Positions 8,772 to 18,271 are shown, counted from the first letter of the stretch. The stretch is 64,000 nucleotides of DNA from JAGOEY01 sp017997515 (GCA_026314275.1 CP111109.1:2046001-2110000), one strand, 5' to 3'. A program made the numbers and translations. The notes: generated from the sequence alone by a model not told the origin.

Positions 8772-10295
8772 TCACTTCTTCGACACTGCATTGATCGCAA
8801 TGCTTCCTCCCCTTCCGCCAGCAGCCTTGGCATCTCCGGTGGCTCCTGCGAGGCCTTGCAACACGTTGCCGGCACGAACGCCCGCCCAAGCCAAGGCCAT
8901 GATCCAGAACGTAGGCAGTACGATGAACATCGTGCCCGTGACAAACATCAGGAGCATGTCTCCGAAGGCGTTGTTCAGCCCCACCAGCGGGTCGAAGTTG
9001 GTGTGCGGCCGATTCCAGCCGAACCCCCAGCCATAGAGCGCATCCAGGATCGTCGAATCGATCCAGCGCGCAAGCTGAAACCAGAAGTCCGTGAAGAAGA
9101 GCGCGAACTGCACGACGCTGACGGTAACGACCGTCTTCAGATCGTAGGTGCCTACGACCAGCACAAGCGGGATGCAGATGACCAGCGCCATCTTGAGCAA
9201 GGCGAGGACCATGGGCAGAGACTGTCTCACGACGTCCATGGCGGGAAACGCGGCAATCGCGCCGACGGCCATCCCAACGTCTCCCGTGGCCCGCGTCACG
9301 ATGTTCGGCAAGGTCTTGTCGATCTGGCCGCCATAGTCCGTATAGACGCTACCCTGGTTCAATTTCTGTTGCCGCGGTGACGCGATGGCGCGGATCACCG
9401 AGTCGTCCACCTCGGCCCTGCTCAGGAACCCGGCCCAGCCTGCCAGGCGATTCAACAGGTTCGGGTCCACCTGTCCCAGCAGGCGTGCCCGCAGGCCATT
9501 TCCGCCATCGGCCCACCACTGCCTGCAGGTCGGGTAGCCGCCACCGCTGCCCACCTGTGCAAGCCCCGCATCGCGGGTGCTGTCGTAGGGCCAGTCGTCG
9601 CGCGGCGTGCTTGAGCGGTAGGTGTCGTAGTAGCCGCCCGTGCCCGTGAAAAACCTCGACCCTATCCAGGTCACGTCGTGCATCTGCTGCTCATCAAGCT
9701 GAGGGCGCTGCATGAACAATTTGGCCCGCGCAGGCCCATAGCAATCCCGCGAGAAATCCGCTACTTCCTGAGCCAGTACCGGGTCGTCAATGCGGGTCGC
9801 GTCGATCTCCATGCGCATCTGCCGCAGGTCCGTGCCGCATGGGATCGCCGCCACCGAGGCGCTCGTGACGGCGCGCGAGAGCGCGTGCATGAAAGCCCAC
9901 CAGACCGGCACCTTCGCCGACTGGTTGTTGATGGTGCTGAAGGACTGCGACCAGCCGGTATCCGTGGGCTGCGGCACGCTGACCTGGCACTGGGCCGAGC
10001 GCGAGCTGTCGTACTGGATGGTGTTGAGGTCCACGTCGATGAACGGGATGCCAGCGAACATCACCACCACGATGGCGACGAAGACCCGGTTCTCGATGCG
10101 CGCAGCCGAGAGCACGCCCTTGTTGCCTTCGTCGGCACCTTCCGCACGGGCCTTCAACCACTCCTGCACGATGATGGCGACGAACGGCAGCGCGAATACT
10201 CCGCTCGACACCAGCACCGCCCAGATGCCGTTGTTGACGATCCAGGACACCAGCGTCAGGTAGTACTCCAGGTAGTCGGTCGTAAAAAGCGTCAT
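8772..10295 (-). CDS. traG: TraG-N-like conjugal transfer membrane protein
   Basis: 507 residues resembling the N-terminal part of TraG of F-type systems and the large membrane protein that ends the mating-pair operon of PFL_47xx ICEs. It begins with hydrophobic segments ('YLTLVSWIVNNGIWAVLVSSGVFALPFVAIIVQEW'). A cysteine-bearing periplasmic loop follows (about residues 130-290). More transmembrane helices appear toward the C-terminus ('MVLALLKMALVICIPLVLVVGTYDL', 'FVTGTMFIVLPTFWIMALAWAG'). In F, TraG supports mating-pair stabilisation and entry exclusion; the same role is inferred here. It is last in the minus-strand operon. Confidence 0.8.
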   Translation of the reverse strand: MTLFTTDYLEYYLTLVSWIVNNGIWAVLVSSGVFALPFVAIIVQEWLKARAEGADEGNKGVLSAARIENRVFVAIVVVMFAGIPFIDVDLNTIQYDSSRSAQCQVSVPQPTDTGWSQSFSTINNQSAKVPVWWAFMHALSRAVTSASVAAIPCGTDLRQMRMEIDATRIDDPVLAQEVADFSRDCYGPARAKLFMQRPQLDEQQMHDVTWIGSRFFTGTGGYYDTYRSSTPRDDWPYDSTRDAGLAQVGSGGGYPTCRQWWADGGNGLRARLLGQVDPNLLNRLAGWAGFLSRAEVDDSVIRAIASPRQQKLNQGSVYTDYGGQIDKTLPNIVTRATGDVGMAVGAIAAFPAMDVVRQSLPMVLALLKMALVICIPLVLVVGTYDLKTVVTVSVVQFALFFTDFWFQLARWIDSTILDALYGWGFGWNRPHTNFDPLVGLNNAFGDMLLMFVTGTMFIVLPTFWIMALAWAGVRAGNVLQGLAGATGDAKAAGGRGGSIAINAVSKK

Positions 10296-10310
10296 GGCGC
10301 GGCTCCCTCT

Positions 10311-10658
10311 TCAGCTCTGCATCAGCAGGCTGGCTTCCAGCGCCACGATGGCGACGACGCCGGCGATCTCGCTGCGCACCAGGCGTCGCCGCGCTTGCGC
10401 GTCTTCCTCGCGGGCCAGCAGCCGGCGGCGCATCCAGACCCAGCCATAGACCGTCGCGCCGTACAGGCACAGCCGCCACACCAGGAAGTAGCCCGCGCTG
10501 GCAGCCAGCCACCGCTCCCAGCCGGCAACGCTGCCGACGAGGTAGATGCCGACGAGATTGGCGCCCACGGCCGCGGCGATGATGACCACCGCCAGGAGCA
10601 GCGCCTTTGCCGCGCGCCGGCTGAAAAGCCAGCGCGGGCGCAGCCAGGCCGCGTTCAT
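10311..10658 (-). CDS. Small ICE membrane protein
   Basis: 115 residues with three or four hydrophobic segments ('ALLLAVVIIAAAVGANLVGIYLVG', 'AASAGYFLVWRLCLYGATVYGWVWM', 'EIAGVVAIVALEASLLM') separated by basic loops. The stop of the upstream gene overlaps its start, showing translational coupling inside the mating-pair operon. Genes of this size and place occur in related ICEs without an assigned function. I do not recognise a named family. Confidence 0.7.
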   Translation of the reverse strand: MNAAWLRPRWLFSRRAAKALLLAVVIIAAAVGANLVGIYLVGSVAGWERWLAASAGYFLVWRLCLYGATVYGWVWMRRRLLAREEDAQARRRLVRSEIAGVVAIVALEASLLMQS

Positions 10659-12049
10659 GGCGTGCCTCCCGGGTTGCCCCGCTGCAACCGATCGAGGCGG
10701 TCGGGCACCGGGTCGCCTTCGTAGATGCCGCGCGAGCCGGCCGCGCGCGTCCCGTGGCGCTGGATGATGGCCATGGGCGAGTTGTTCGCCAGTTCGCGCC
10801 GCAGTTCAAGTTCGGTCTTGAGGTTGCGGATCTCCTGATCGAGCGTGTCGCTCTCGTGGTTCACGGCCTCGACCGCCAACTGGTTGGCCGCCACGTTGGG
10901 TTCCTTCTTGCCGGTCAGCAGGGTCCGCTGGAGCAGCAATGCCTTCTCCAGCACGGACGACAACGCGACCTCGGACGCGAGACGTCGCGCCAGCAGGTCT
11001 TGGTCTGGCTCGTCGCGCAGCGCCTCGATGACGCCGCGTGTAATGGGCAGCGAGGTGCTGCCGGCTGCATGCAGGTTCTCGAACGTCGTGTTGCGCGTCC
11101 CAGAGACCAGTTCCTGCAAGGCCTCCAGCTTGGTCTCGTACTCCTCCTGGATCAGCGGCGTCAGCCCGACGCCAGGCACGGTCTCGGTCTTGGTGCAGGA
11201 ATCACACGTGCGCTGTACCTGTTCCCCGAGAACCCGCGTCGCCCATTCGGTCGCCTGCTGCGGCGACGTCCAGGTCTGGCAGGACAGGCTCGCGCAACTG
11301 GCGGGCGCGATGGAGGACGTGTCAGTCACGCTGCGCCCGTTGACCAGGTTGTAGCCCGCCCGCGTCACGTCACCGACCACCCGGATGGCCGACTGGCCCG
11401 CGCCGCCGGCATTGCTGCCGCCCACCCAGGGCACGCCGTCGTTGCCGCGGCGCGTCTCGGCCTGCTCGATCGCCGATACGGCATCCGTGCTCGACACCGC
11501 ATCGCGCAGCGCCATGCCTTCCGCCATCTGGCTCCATCCGAGCTGGCCGCCCGCCGTCTCGGCCATCTTCTCGGCCATCGCGCGACACGTCAGCTTGGAG
11601 CGGTCGAAATCCAGCCTCGCCTGCAGCACACCATTGGTCAGCAGGTTGTACAGCCCCGGATCGGCACGCTGGATGATCAGCGCCGGCAGCGATGCCACGG
11701 CACTGGTCGCGCTCTGGATCACGTTGCTCATGATCTGCTGGAACCCATTCGTGATCCCATTGAGCTGATTGCGCAGCGTGGTCTGGATGCTCATGTCGCC
11801 GCAGATGAGGTTGCTGTTCCAACCCAGGCCGACCCCGATCGAACGCATGCCAGCGGCGCGGCCCATGGACACCGCACTGCCACCGCCGATCGAGTACATG
11901 ACCTCATCGCCGATGACGGGGCCGCTGGTCTGGAAGCCGGCCTGCGCCCACGCGAGGCCACAGACCAGGGCGAGCGCGCCGGCTAGCGCCGTGGGGCGCA
12001 GCGGGCGGCGAACCTTGGCGGATGGGTTCATCAGTTCAGGACGCTTCAT
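10655..12049 (-). CDS. ICE protein, PFL_4711 family (TIGR03755; TraH-like position)
   Basis: 464 residues with a signal peptide ('ALAGALALVCGLAWAQA'). The mature part has paired cysteines ('NLICGDMS', 'SCASLSCQTW', 'TCDSCTK') and C-terminal coiled-coil character ('VNHESDTLDQEIRNLKTELELRRELANN'). This fits the periplasmic PFL_4711 component of the ICE type IV secretion system, which occupies the place of TraH in F-like systems. The start at 12049 (MKRPELMNPS) has GAGGG about 8 nt upstream; an ATG farther upstream has no such site. Confidence 0.85.
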   Translation of the reverse strand: MKRPELMNPSAKVRRPLRPTALAGALALVCGLAWAQAGFQTSGPVIGDEVMYSIGGGSAVSMGRAAGMRSIGVGLGWNSNLICGDMSIQTTLRNQLNGITNGFQQIMSNVIQSATSAVASLPALIIQRADPGLYNLLTNGVLQARLDFDRSKLTCRAMAEKMAETAGGQLGWSQMAEGMALRDAVSSTDAVSAIEQAETRRGNDGVPWVGGSNAGGAGQSAIRVVGDVTRAGYNLVNGRSVTDTSSIAPASCASLSCQTWTSPQQATEWATRVLGEQVQRTCDSCTKTETVPGVGLTPLIQEEYETKLEALQELVSGTRNTTFENLHAAGSTSLPITRGVIEALRDEPDQDLLARRLASEVALSSVLEKALLLQRTLLTGKKEPNVAANQLAVEAVNHESDTLDQEIRNLKTELELRRELANNSPMAIIQRHGTRAAGSRGIYEGDPVPDRLDRLQRGNPGGTP

Positions 12050-12059
12050 CGCCGTACCC

Positions 12060-13007
12060 TCAATAGAAATCGACGCTGCCGAGGAACACCTGGCCCCGGC
12101 GTTCGCAGCACGCATAGGGCCGCCACAACGCCCAGGCGTAGTCGCCTTGTTGGGCCTGTGTCAGGAAGCCGTTGCGCGGGAAGACCGTGCAGGACGAGGA
12201 CAGGACGGGCGTGAGTTCCTGCCACTTGCCGGTCGAGGCATCGCCCTCCATCAGCGCGCCGGCCGGCCAGTAGCCATCGCGGGAGTTGGCGAGCAGCGGC
12301 TGATAGACGTGGATCTGCCCGCGGCGCGTGACCACATCGCCGGCCCGTTGGGCCACCACGGCACCGGCCTTGTGGTCGTCCGTCTGGTGCAGGAAGCCGC
12401 CGCGCGGATAGACGTTGCCCCAGAGGTTCAGGGTCGAGCGCGCGCCGACCTCGCGCATGCCCGGGATCAATGCCTCCGGGTACACCATCTCCGGTACGTT
12501 GTAGCGCCAGGCCGGCGTGTCCAGCGTACTGAGCAGGTACGGCATGAAGGCCGTGCCTGCGCCCTCGCAGAAATAGCCCGAGGACGAGACGAACTGGTTG
12601 AACACCTCGACGCCGGGGTGGCCGATGACGTCCGCGTTCTTGAACTTCGCGAGATTGTTTTCGTGATCTTCATTGGTGGTGCCGTCCCCGCCGGCCTGGG
12701 CCGAAGGGTTGGGCGTGCTCATGGCGCGCACTTCGACCCAGGGGTTCTCGCCGGTGTTCGAGTAGGACGAAACCACCGCATCGGGGATGTAGTGCCTGAC
12801 CTTGACGGACGTGCGCACCGTGCAGCCGGTCCAGGTGCAGTAGAGCCAGTAGCAGATACCCACCACCCGGTACTCCAGGCAATCGGGCGAAGCCACTGAA
12901 CCCACGATGGTCGCCGTGTTCAGGGCGTAGCTGCCCGTGGCGCTGAGCAGCAGCACGGAGGTGACGGCAGCCCGCATGCGGCGCAGAAGGTCGAATGAGC
13001 GGATCAC
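12060..13007 (-). CDS. ICE protein, PFL_4710 family (TIGR03756; TraU-like)
   Basis: 315 residues with an N-terminal signal ('MRAAVTSVLLLSATGSYA'). Many cysteines are visible ('CLEYRVVGICYWLYCTWTGCTV', 'YFCEG', 'SSCTVFP', 'YACCERRGQ'), as in TraU-type periplasmic assembly proteins, whose folding needs disulfide catalysis. That requirement fits the DsbA-like protein encoded nearby. It probably works in pilus or mating-pair assembly. The start overlaps the stop of the next gene upstream. Confidence 0.85.
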   Translation of the reverse strand: MIRSFDLLRRMRAAVTSVLLLSATGSYALNTATIVGSVASPDCLEYRVVGICYWLYCTWTGCTVRTSVKVRHYIPDAVVSSYSNTGENPWVEVRAMSTPNPSAQAGGDGTTNEDHENNLAKFKNADVIGHPGVEVFNQFVSSSGYFCEGAGTAFMPYLLSTLDTPAWRYNVPEMVYPEALIPGMREVGARSTLNLWGNVYPRGGFLHQTDDHKAGAVVAQRAGDVVTRRGQIHVYQPLLANSRDGYWPAGALMEGDASTGKWQELTPVLSSSCTVFPRNGFLTQAQQGDYAWALWRPYACCERRGQVFLGSVDFY

Positions 13008-13450
13008 GGTTCGGCCCTCCGGTGCTGTTCGATGCGCGCGATGGCGCGGGCCACGTCAGGCTCGCCATAGACCACGTAGCGCTGATCCACCACGACAGCC
13101 GGAATGGTGGTGATGCCCAGGCTCCATGCGTCGGCAACGCCCTGGTATGCGGTGGCGATGCGACGCTGGAGGTCAGCGCCCCCCTGGCTCAGCCGGCGCT
13201 TCACGATGGCTGTTGCCTGTCCGGGATCGGCGGGCAGCGCCGCAGAAAGCTCCGCTTCGATCCGGGGCGCTTCATCCAGCTCGATCAGCTGCTCGCCACC
13301 CATGGTCCTGACCGGGTGACGGCTGTCGGTGATGACCACCACATCGGCGGCGAAGCTGGCCGGGCTGAACACGGCCAGGGAAGCCGGCAGCGCAACGGCC
13401 AGGCCAAGGGTTCGCCAGCCCGATGCGAACCTGGATGAAGATGCTGGCAT
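13004..13450 (-). CDS. ICE protein, PFL_4709 family (TIGR03757; TrbC/TraW-like)
   Basis: 148 residues: signal peptide ending 'SPASFA', then a small domain with 'DVVVITDSRHPVR' and 'ITTIPAVVVDQRYVVYG'. The latter looks like the cis-Pro face of a thioredoxin-like fold without a CXXC. This pattern and the place next to the TraU-like gene fit TIGR03757. The ATG at 13450 is preferred over a TTG five codons upstream because a G-rich ribosome site lies just before it. Confidence 0.8.
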   Translation of the reverse strand: MPASSSRFASGWRTLGLAVALPASLAVFSPASFAADVVVITDSRHPVRTMGGEQLIELDEAPRIEAELSAALPADPGQATAIVKRRLSQGGADLQRRIATAYQGVADAWSLGITTIPAVVVDQRYVVYGEPDVARAIARIEQHRRAEP

Positions 13451-13563
13451 GTCGAGCGCCCCCAAGAGTTGTCAAGGGCCATAGTCAAACGCCGAACGCC
13501 ATGCGGCCCCAACAAACAATGCGCATCGCGGACTGCCCGCATACCTGCTTGTCTTGCGCCAAT

Positions 13564-13588
13564 GAAAAGCGGAGGCCGAAGCCTCCGC
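13564..13588 (-). terminator. Intrinsic terminator after radC-like gene
   Basis: An 8-bp perfect stem (GCGGAGGC at 13569-13576, GCCTCCGC at 13581-13588) with a 4-nt loop, followed on the minus strand by TTTTC. It lies 25 bp past the stop of the RadC-like gene and would separate it from the PFL_4709 operon. Confidence 0.8.
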
Positions 13589-13613
13589 GTGGATCAAGGA
13601 GCCGGTGCCATTG

Positions 13614-14108
13614 CTACAGCAGGCCGGATTCCGCAAAGGAGAACGGGGCACCCTGGCCGACGATGATGTGGTCCAGTACCCGCACATCGATGAGCGCCAG
13701 CGCGGCTTGCAGTTGCTGGGTCAGCATGCGATCCGCGCTGGACGGCTCGGAGACGCCCGAAGGATGCTGGTGGGCGAAGACCACCGCGGCGGCATTCAAC
13801 TCCAGCACACGCTGCACGACGACACGCGGATAGACCGAAGTCGCGTTGATCGTGCCCCTGAACAGCGGCTCGTAGGCCAGCACCTGGTGCAGGCTGTCCA
13901 GGAACACAGCGGCGAATATCTCATTGGGCTCAGCGACCAGTTTCAGACGCAGGTAGTCCCGTACAGCGGCCGGTTGGCTGAGGCACGGTCCAGCTTTGAA
14001 GACCCGTCTCTCCAGCAGCACGATGGCTTGCTGGATGATCCAGTCCTCGTGTTGGGCAGCGATGGCGGAAAGCGACTCCAGGCAGGAGTCATTGACGGCG
14101 AAAGACAT
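13614..14108 (-). CDS. RadC-like JAB-domain protein
   Basis: 164 residues, essentially one JAB/MPN domain. The metal-binding motif is visible as 'VVFAHQHPSGVSEPSSADRMLT' (H-x-H-P-S-G-x8-D) and 'EIFAAVFLDSLHQVLAYEPLFRGTINATSVYPR' supplies the earlier conserved Glu and the R-G-T-x4-V-x-P-R run. The N-terminal helix-hairpin-helix part of full-length RadC is absent, as in most ICE copies. The biochemical role is not settled. The start at 14108 (MSFAVNDSC) has a GGAGG-like site upstream. Confidence 0.85.
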   Translation of the reverse strand: MSFAVNDSCLESLSAIAAQHEDWIIQQAIVLLERRVFKAGPCLSQPAAVRDYLRLKLVAEPNEIFAAVFLDSLHQVLAYEPLFRGTINATSVYPRVVVQRVLELNAAAVVFAHQHPSGVSEPSSADRMLTQQLQAALALIDVRVLDHIIVGQGAPFSFAESGLL

Positions 14109-14284
14109 GGCGAACCTCCAGACGGTGAGATCGGAGGGCACTCGCCCTGGGAGGGCAAGCCCTCCTGGGGAACGAACAAGGTGCATCCATCACCGCGGCA
14201 GCGGTGATCGTTCGCGGCCAGGATGCGAGGCGAACGGGGTTGTGGTCAGCGCAGCGGACTGCGCCGTAGCCTTGAAGACCGGGG

Positions 14285-15049
14285 CTACCTGGGCATGTCG
14301 CCGACGACGTCGGCAGGCATTTCCGATGTGGGTGTGGCGGCGGGATCGCCGGCCGCGAGCATGTCCATGGCCGACAGCAAGGCATCGCCCTCGATCGGGC
14401 CCTGCAGCAGGATCGCCTTGCCGGTTTCGCGATCGTGCAGCCGCAGCGACGGCGTGGCGGTCACGCCGCTGTTCGTGGCTTCCGCAGTTTGGGTACGAAT
14501 CGCCGCGTCGGGCCGCTCGCTCGCAATGCACTGTTCGATGGCTGGCGTCAGGGCGGGGTGGCGCAGGTCTTCGGGCAAGCCCTGGCCGTCGCTGTGTGTG
14601 TGGACATAGACCCACTCGACAGCCTGCCAGAAGGCGGGATGGCCGCCGGCTTCGCCCGCGCATTCCACCAAGCGCGCTTCGGCGGACGCGGCCGGCTCAT
14701 GCGCGGCCAACGGCAGGTGGTGCCATTGCAAGGCCACGTCCGCATTGCCGGCTACCCAACGCTTGAGGACAGGGAAATAGGACCGGCAGAACGGGCATTC
14801 GAGGTCCGCGTAGAGCGTCAGCGTGAAACGACCTGCCGGGTTGCCCATCTGCCAAGGAGGCCCGGCCACCTGCGTCTCGCTGACAGGCGCCGAGGTTTGG
14901 GGCGTGGACTCGCCTGGCGAACGGGACACGAGCCAGATCAGCAGCAGCGCAACCAGCACTGCGCCTAACGCCCATGGCCAGCGGGCCCGCCAGCGCCGAC
15001 GGCGGAACGCCTGGACCTGCATCGGAATGGATGAGCGTTTCTGTTCCAT
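14285..15049 (-). CDS. Membrane-anchored DsbA/thioredoxin-like protein
   Basis: 254 residues. A basic N-terminus and one membrane anchor ('WPWALGAVLVALLLIWLVS') put the rest in the periplasm. A thioredoxin-like domain follows, with active site CPFC in 'TLYADLECPFCRSYFP' and the cis-Pro loop in 'GVTATPSLRLHD'. It probably forms or reshuffles disulfides in cysteine-rich transfer proteins such as the TraU-like and PFL_4711 proteins of the same operon. It lies directly after the transfer ATPase in the transcription order. Confidence 0.85.
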   Translation of the reverse strand: MEQKRSSIPMQVQAFRRRRWRARWPWALGAVLVALLLIWLVSRSPGESTPQTSAPVSETQVAGPPWQMGNPAGRFTLTLYADLECPFCRSYFPVLKRWVAGNADVALQWHHLPLAAHEPAASAEARLVECAGEAGGHPAFWQAVEWVYVHTHSDGQGLPEDLRHPALTPAIEQCIASERPDAAIRTQTAEATNSGVTATPSLRLHDRETGKAILLQGPIEGDALLSAMDMLAAGDPAATPTSEMPADVVGDMPR

Positions 15050-15073
15050 GGCGTTCTCCGGTGCACGGCAGAT

Positions 15074-16381
15074 TCAGGGCAGGGCCAGGGCCGGCGACTC
15101 GATGCCGCGTGCCCGGTCGATCTTCTCGGCCACCTTGAAGGCGGCATCCAACTCGCTGACGCCGTGCTGCTGCATGAGCTGGTAGCGCTCGGCCTTCTCT
15201 TCGGGTTCGGTCTGCGCGAGCGCGAGATACAGGCTCGGCGGCACGGCGCGGAAGAGCACCTCCATGCTCTTGGAGAGGATGACGCCCTCGGTGAACTTGC
15301 CCGCTTCCTTGCGTGCCGAAAGCATCAGCGCCTTCTGCGCCGGCGAGAGTTCGCGGAATCGTGCGATCTTCTCCACCTCGTCCGGCGGCATCGACAGGCA
15401 GATCCACCACTCGATCATGTTGAGCATGGGCTCTGCGGCGCGCGGCAGATCGTCGATGTTTTGCGTCGCCAGCCAGAACCAGGCGCCCAACTTGCGCCAC
15501 ATTTTTGTAATTTTCACGACATACGGCGCGAGCAGCGGGTTCTTCGTGATGATGTGGCCTTCGTCGGTCACGTTGATGATCGGGCGGCCGAGATACTGGT
15601 CACGCTCCGCGATGTTGTTCACCGTGCTGATGAGGCTGATGTACGCGATCGAGAGCTGCGCGTTGTAGCCCTCACGGGCATAGGTCGCGAGATCCACCAG
15701 CGTGATGTCGGCCTCGGGCCACGGCGTGCCGTCGCGGTCGAACATCTCGCCGTCCGTGCCTTGGCAGAACATGTCCATCGCGTCCGCCATCTCCAGCAGC
15801 CGCACGCGCCGCATCTCGGGCAACGTCGGGTCCTGGCCGCGGGTGCGCAGCGCATTGCGCACGTCGCGCGTGAGCACCGTGCGCTTCTCGGCCACGCAGT
15901 GCTCGGCGGCGTCGAGGATGCACTGGCGGATCAGCGAGCGGTCGGCGCGCGTCATCCTGGCTTCCTCCTTGTCCTCGCCGCCAGTGATCATCAGCCGCGC
16001 CGTGATCTCCAGTTCGCCCAGCACGTCGCGCTGTTCGTCCGCCTCCATGGCTGAGGCATCGGGTGGCAGGTCTTCGTCCAGCGCATCGGCATCGAGCGTT
16101 TGCACATCGCTGGGCGTTTCGATCAGCCGGCGCGCGTCGGCGAACGGCGCTAGGCTGATGCCCGATCCGGGGGCCAGCTTGACCCGATTCACGGTCAGGC
16201 CCAGGCGCCTGGCGAAGTCGCTGAACAAGCCGAAGCTATTGCCGGCTTCCACGATGAAGAGGCGCGGCCGATAAATGGCCGTGACCTGGTTCAGCAGATT
16301 GTTGAGCGTGGCCGATTTGCCGGAACCCGTCGGGCCGAACAGGAACAGGTGGGCGTTCATCTGCCGGTCCAGGCGATTGAG
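15074..16381 (-). pseudogene. Transfer ATPase (VirB4/TraC type, TIGR03744), C-terminal half
   Basis: This is the 3' half of the ICE ATPase gene, cut by the prophage. It holds the nucleotide-binding core: Walker A GPTGSGKS close to the break, 'NVTDEGHIITKNPLL' as the Walker B region and 'WFWLATQNIDDLPRAAEPMLNMIEWW' after it. The frame reads backward from the break as NRLDRQMNAHLFLFGPTG. Joined at the TTGAG duplication to 55894-57473, it gives one 960-codon gene with FDPL-NRLDRQ at the seam. An ATG at 16360 could start a fragment, but it would lack the whole N-terminal domain. Confidence 0.93.
16377..16381. repeat. Target-site duplication TTGAG, left copy
   Basis: The 5-bp direct repeat matches 55894-55898. 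Five-base duplications are typical of Mu-like transposition. The uninterrupted ATPase sequence is recovered when one copy is kept. Confidence 0.9.
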
Positions 16382-16430
16382 ACTAGCGCGACGTTTAGTT
16401 TGATCCGGGCGAACGTTTGAATTGATCCAG
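16382..16430 (+). repeat. Left prophage end with two transposase-site-like repeats
   Basis: Two direct blocks, ACGTTTAGTTTGATCC (16391-16406) and ACGTTTGAATTGATCC (16413-16428), are spaced 22 bp apart. The first starts 9 nt from the end; the block at the right end is at the same distance in inverted orientation. These are candidate binding sites for transposase A. No gene lies between the end and 16455. Confidence 0.75.
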
Positions 16431-16454
16431 CATTAAATGGCGAGGAAGTCAGAC

Positions 16455-17303
16455 CTAGCTCAGGAACCCCTGAGCTGCATCCCAATCAGCGGCCAGAATC
16501 TCAGCAACGGACTTGCCTGAGCCCGTGAGATTCCAGAGTGAGGGGCGACCGAGGTACACGCCGTCTGTAGGGTAGTTCGCTTGGAATGCAGTCTGCATTC
16601 CAAGCGTGGGGGTTGCAGCAGGGGTATTGAAACTGCCGTCCCAAGAGCTCGAAACACTCAAGTTTTTCTGCGTTTTGTCAACGTAAATCGAGAGCTGGCG
16701 AAACCCCGCCGCAGACTCGCCGTCGAAAAGGCATGCGACTTGGTGCAGCCCACCGTCGCAAAGAGCGAGGGTATCGCCAGAAGTCAACGACGCACCTCCT
16801 GCACTGCCACCGCTGATCGGGGCTGTAAAGACAAGACCTACCGCCGCCCCCGTTGCCTGCACTGTTGTCAGTCCAATCGCCCACTGACAAAGCGTTGATG
16901 TGTTCGCTGCGTAAGAAAGCAATGACTGGTAAACGTTGGCACTCGCAGTCTGCCAACCACTCGCTGGCAGCTTGACCCACAGAATGACAAGAAACTTCTT
17001 CGTTGTATTGGGCAGCTTGAAGCTGTCTGGCAGTGTGACCTTGGGATTGAGTCCAGCAAACTGCAGCAGACCCCCAGCAACCGCAGGGAACGCAGTGTTC
17101 GCTGTGGCCTGTGCTGCATCAGAGGTCAGGCTGTTGAATTTGGTGTTGACAGCGACGGCCCCGGAGCCTGCGTAGCACTCCGGGTTAGAGAAGTCCAGCA
17201 TGGCTTTTGTCAGCGGACGGATGATCGCATCGTCTTTTTCTACGAAGGGGATCAGGTTCAGGGGGTCGTTGAAAGCAACGTCAGATACGATTTCGATTGT
17301 CAT
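16455..17303 (-). CDS. LamG/concanavalin-like virion protein (tentative)
   Basis: 282 residues, mostly beta-strand-like, with a pattern resembling jelly-roll lectin domains: 'KKFLVILWVKLPASGWQTAS', 'GGLHQVACLFDGESAAGFRQLSIYVDKTQ', 'PTDGVYLGRPSLWN'. It is the last gene of the leftward tail operon, just inside the left end, where host-range proteins are usual. I infer a receptor- or polysaccharide-binding tip protein. No catalytic motif is seen. Confidence 0.55.
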   Translation of the reverse strand: MTIEIVSDVAFNDPLNLIPFVEKDDAIIRPLTKAMLDFSNPECYAGSGAVAVNTKFNSLTSDAAQATANTAFPAVAGGLLQFAGLNPKVTLPDSFKLPNTTKKFLVILWVKLPASGWQTASANVYQSLLSYAANTSTLCQWAIGLTTVQATGAAVGLVFTAPISGGSAGGASLTSGDTLALCDGGLHQVACLFDGESAAGFRQLSIYVDKTQKNLSVSSSWDGSFNTPAATPTLGMQTAFQANYPTDGVYLGRPSLWNLTGSGKSVAEILAADWDAAQGFLS

Positions 17304-17306
17304 GAT

Positions 17307-18266
17307 TTACCAGCCTTTTTTATTGATGATGGAAGCGATGTGCTCTGCAATGAGCAGGTGTGCAGCGGCGCTGTAGTGCACTACGTCAATACGCAGGCTG
17401 CGCGGCACGGTGCCTGCCGCGATGTCGGCGTTGTCGTCTGCGCTGCCGTCGCCGTGTTGCATCAGCAGCTTGCGGACGTTGACCACTTCAAAGCCCGGCC
17501 CCGTGAACCGGGACTCTGCCCACAACTCCAGCGCCACGACGTTGTTGCCCGTGGTGGTGCCAACGCCCTCGTTCGTAGGTACGCCAGGCGTGATGCTCCC
17601 GCCGTTGGTCACCGTCAGGATGATCTGGCGCTTCTCAATGCTGCGCTGGGCTGCAGAGCACGCCTCTATGTCGCGTTTGACGGTCGGCACATCGCTGATG
17701 TTGTTGCGGCCCAGGCCGATCACCAGTGTGTTGAAGTCGTAGTCAGCCCAGATAGCCTTGAAAGGCGTGCCCTCGGGGCAACCTACCGCCGTCCCGGCAA
17801 CGGCACGGGTGAACGTGTAGGAGCCATCACCAGAAGCCCGCGACCAAGTGCCCAGCACACCAGCCAGAGAGCCATACAACGTGTTGCTGCCCTGGTTCGT
17901 GATGGGCGTGAAAACGTTGTCAAGCGTGCCATCTGTTTTGAGTACACGACATGCTGTGATTGAAACAGGGCCGGACGCCGGGATTGAGTTGCCAGCGACG
18001 GTCAGCAAAGGCGCGATGGCACCAAAACGTCCTGCGATGTGCGTAGAGGTTTGCCCACCGATTGCCAGATTGCGGTAGTTGCGGGCACTGATCATCGGCA
18101 CGATAGCCGTGCGCCAGGGCGTAGGCCCAGCACCGTTAATTTGTGAATCACCGAGCAGTGTGAGGTCTTTACTGGGGGCCAGGTACTTACTATTTACGGG
18201 GTTCGCAATAAGCTCCGATACTTGGGTCTTAACGCCGTCGATCTCACCCAGCACATCCCGCCCCAT
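17307..18266 (-). CDS. SGNH/GDSL-type hydrolase of the tail tip
   Basis: 319 residues with the SGNH blocks in order: block I 'LTLLGDSQINGAG' (catalytic Ser), a candidate block III 'VIGLGRNN' (Gly and Asn), and block V 'DVVHYSAAAH' (Asp and His). Such phage domains deacetylate surface polysaccharide or act as esterases on O-antigen. The gene follows the Ala-rich fibre gene after 5 nt, so the two were probably once one tail-spike polypeptide or act together. The start was chosen as the first ATG after the preceding stop; the ribosome site is weak. Confidence 0.75.
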   Translation of the reverse strand: MGRDVLGEIDGVKTQVSELIANPVNSKYLAPSKDLTLLGDSQINGAGPTPWRTAIVPMISARNYRNLAIGGQTSTHIAGRFGAIAPLLTVAGNSIPASGPVSITACRVLKTDGTLDNVFTPITNQGSNTLYGSLAGVLGTWSRASGDGSYTFTRAVAGTAVGCPEGTPFKAIWADYDFNTLVIGLGRNNISDVPTVKRDIEACSAAQRSIEKRQIILTVTNGGSITPGVPTNEGVGTTTGNNVVALELWAESRFTGPGFEVVNVRKLLMQHGDGSADDNADIAAGTVPRSLRIDVVHYSAAAHLLIAEHIASIINKKGW

Positions 18267-18271
18267 CGAGA

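Noticed and set aside
14188..14208. Hairpin ATCACCGC/GCGGTGAT as a terminator after the DsbA-like gene
   Set aside because: No U-run follows on either strand; could be a structure of unknown use.
16360..16382. The two ATPase halves as two separate functional genes
   Set aside because: The Walker A motif and the N-terminal domain are separated exactly at the phage duplication, and the joined frame is continuous.
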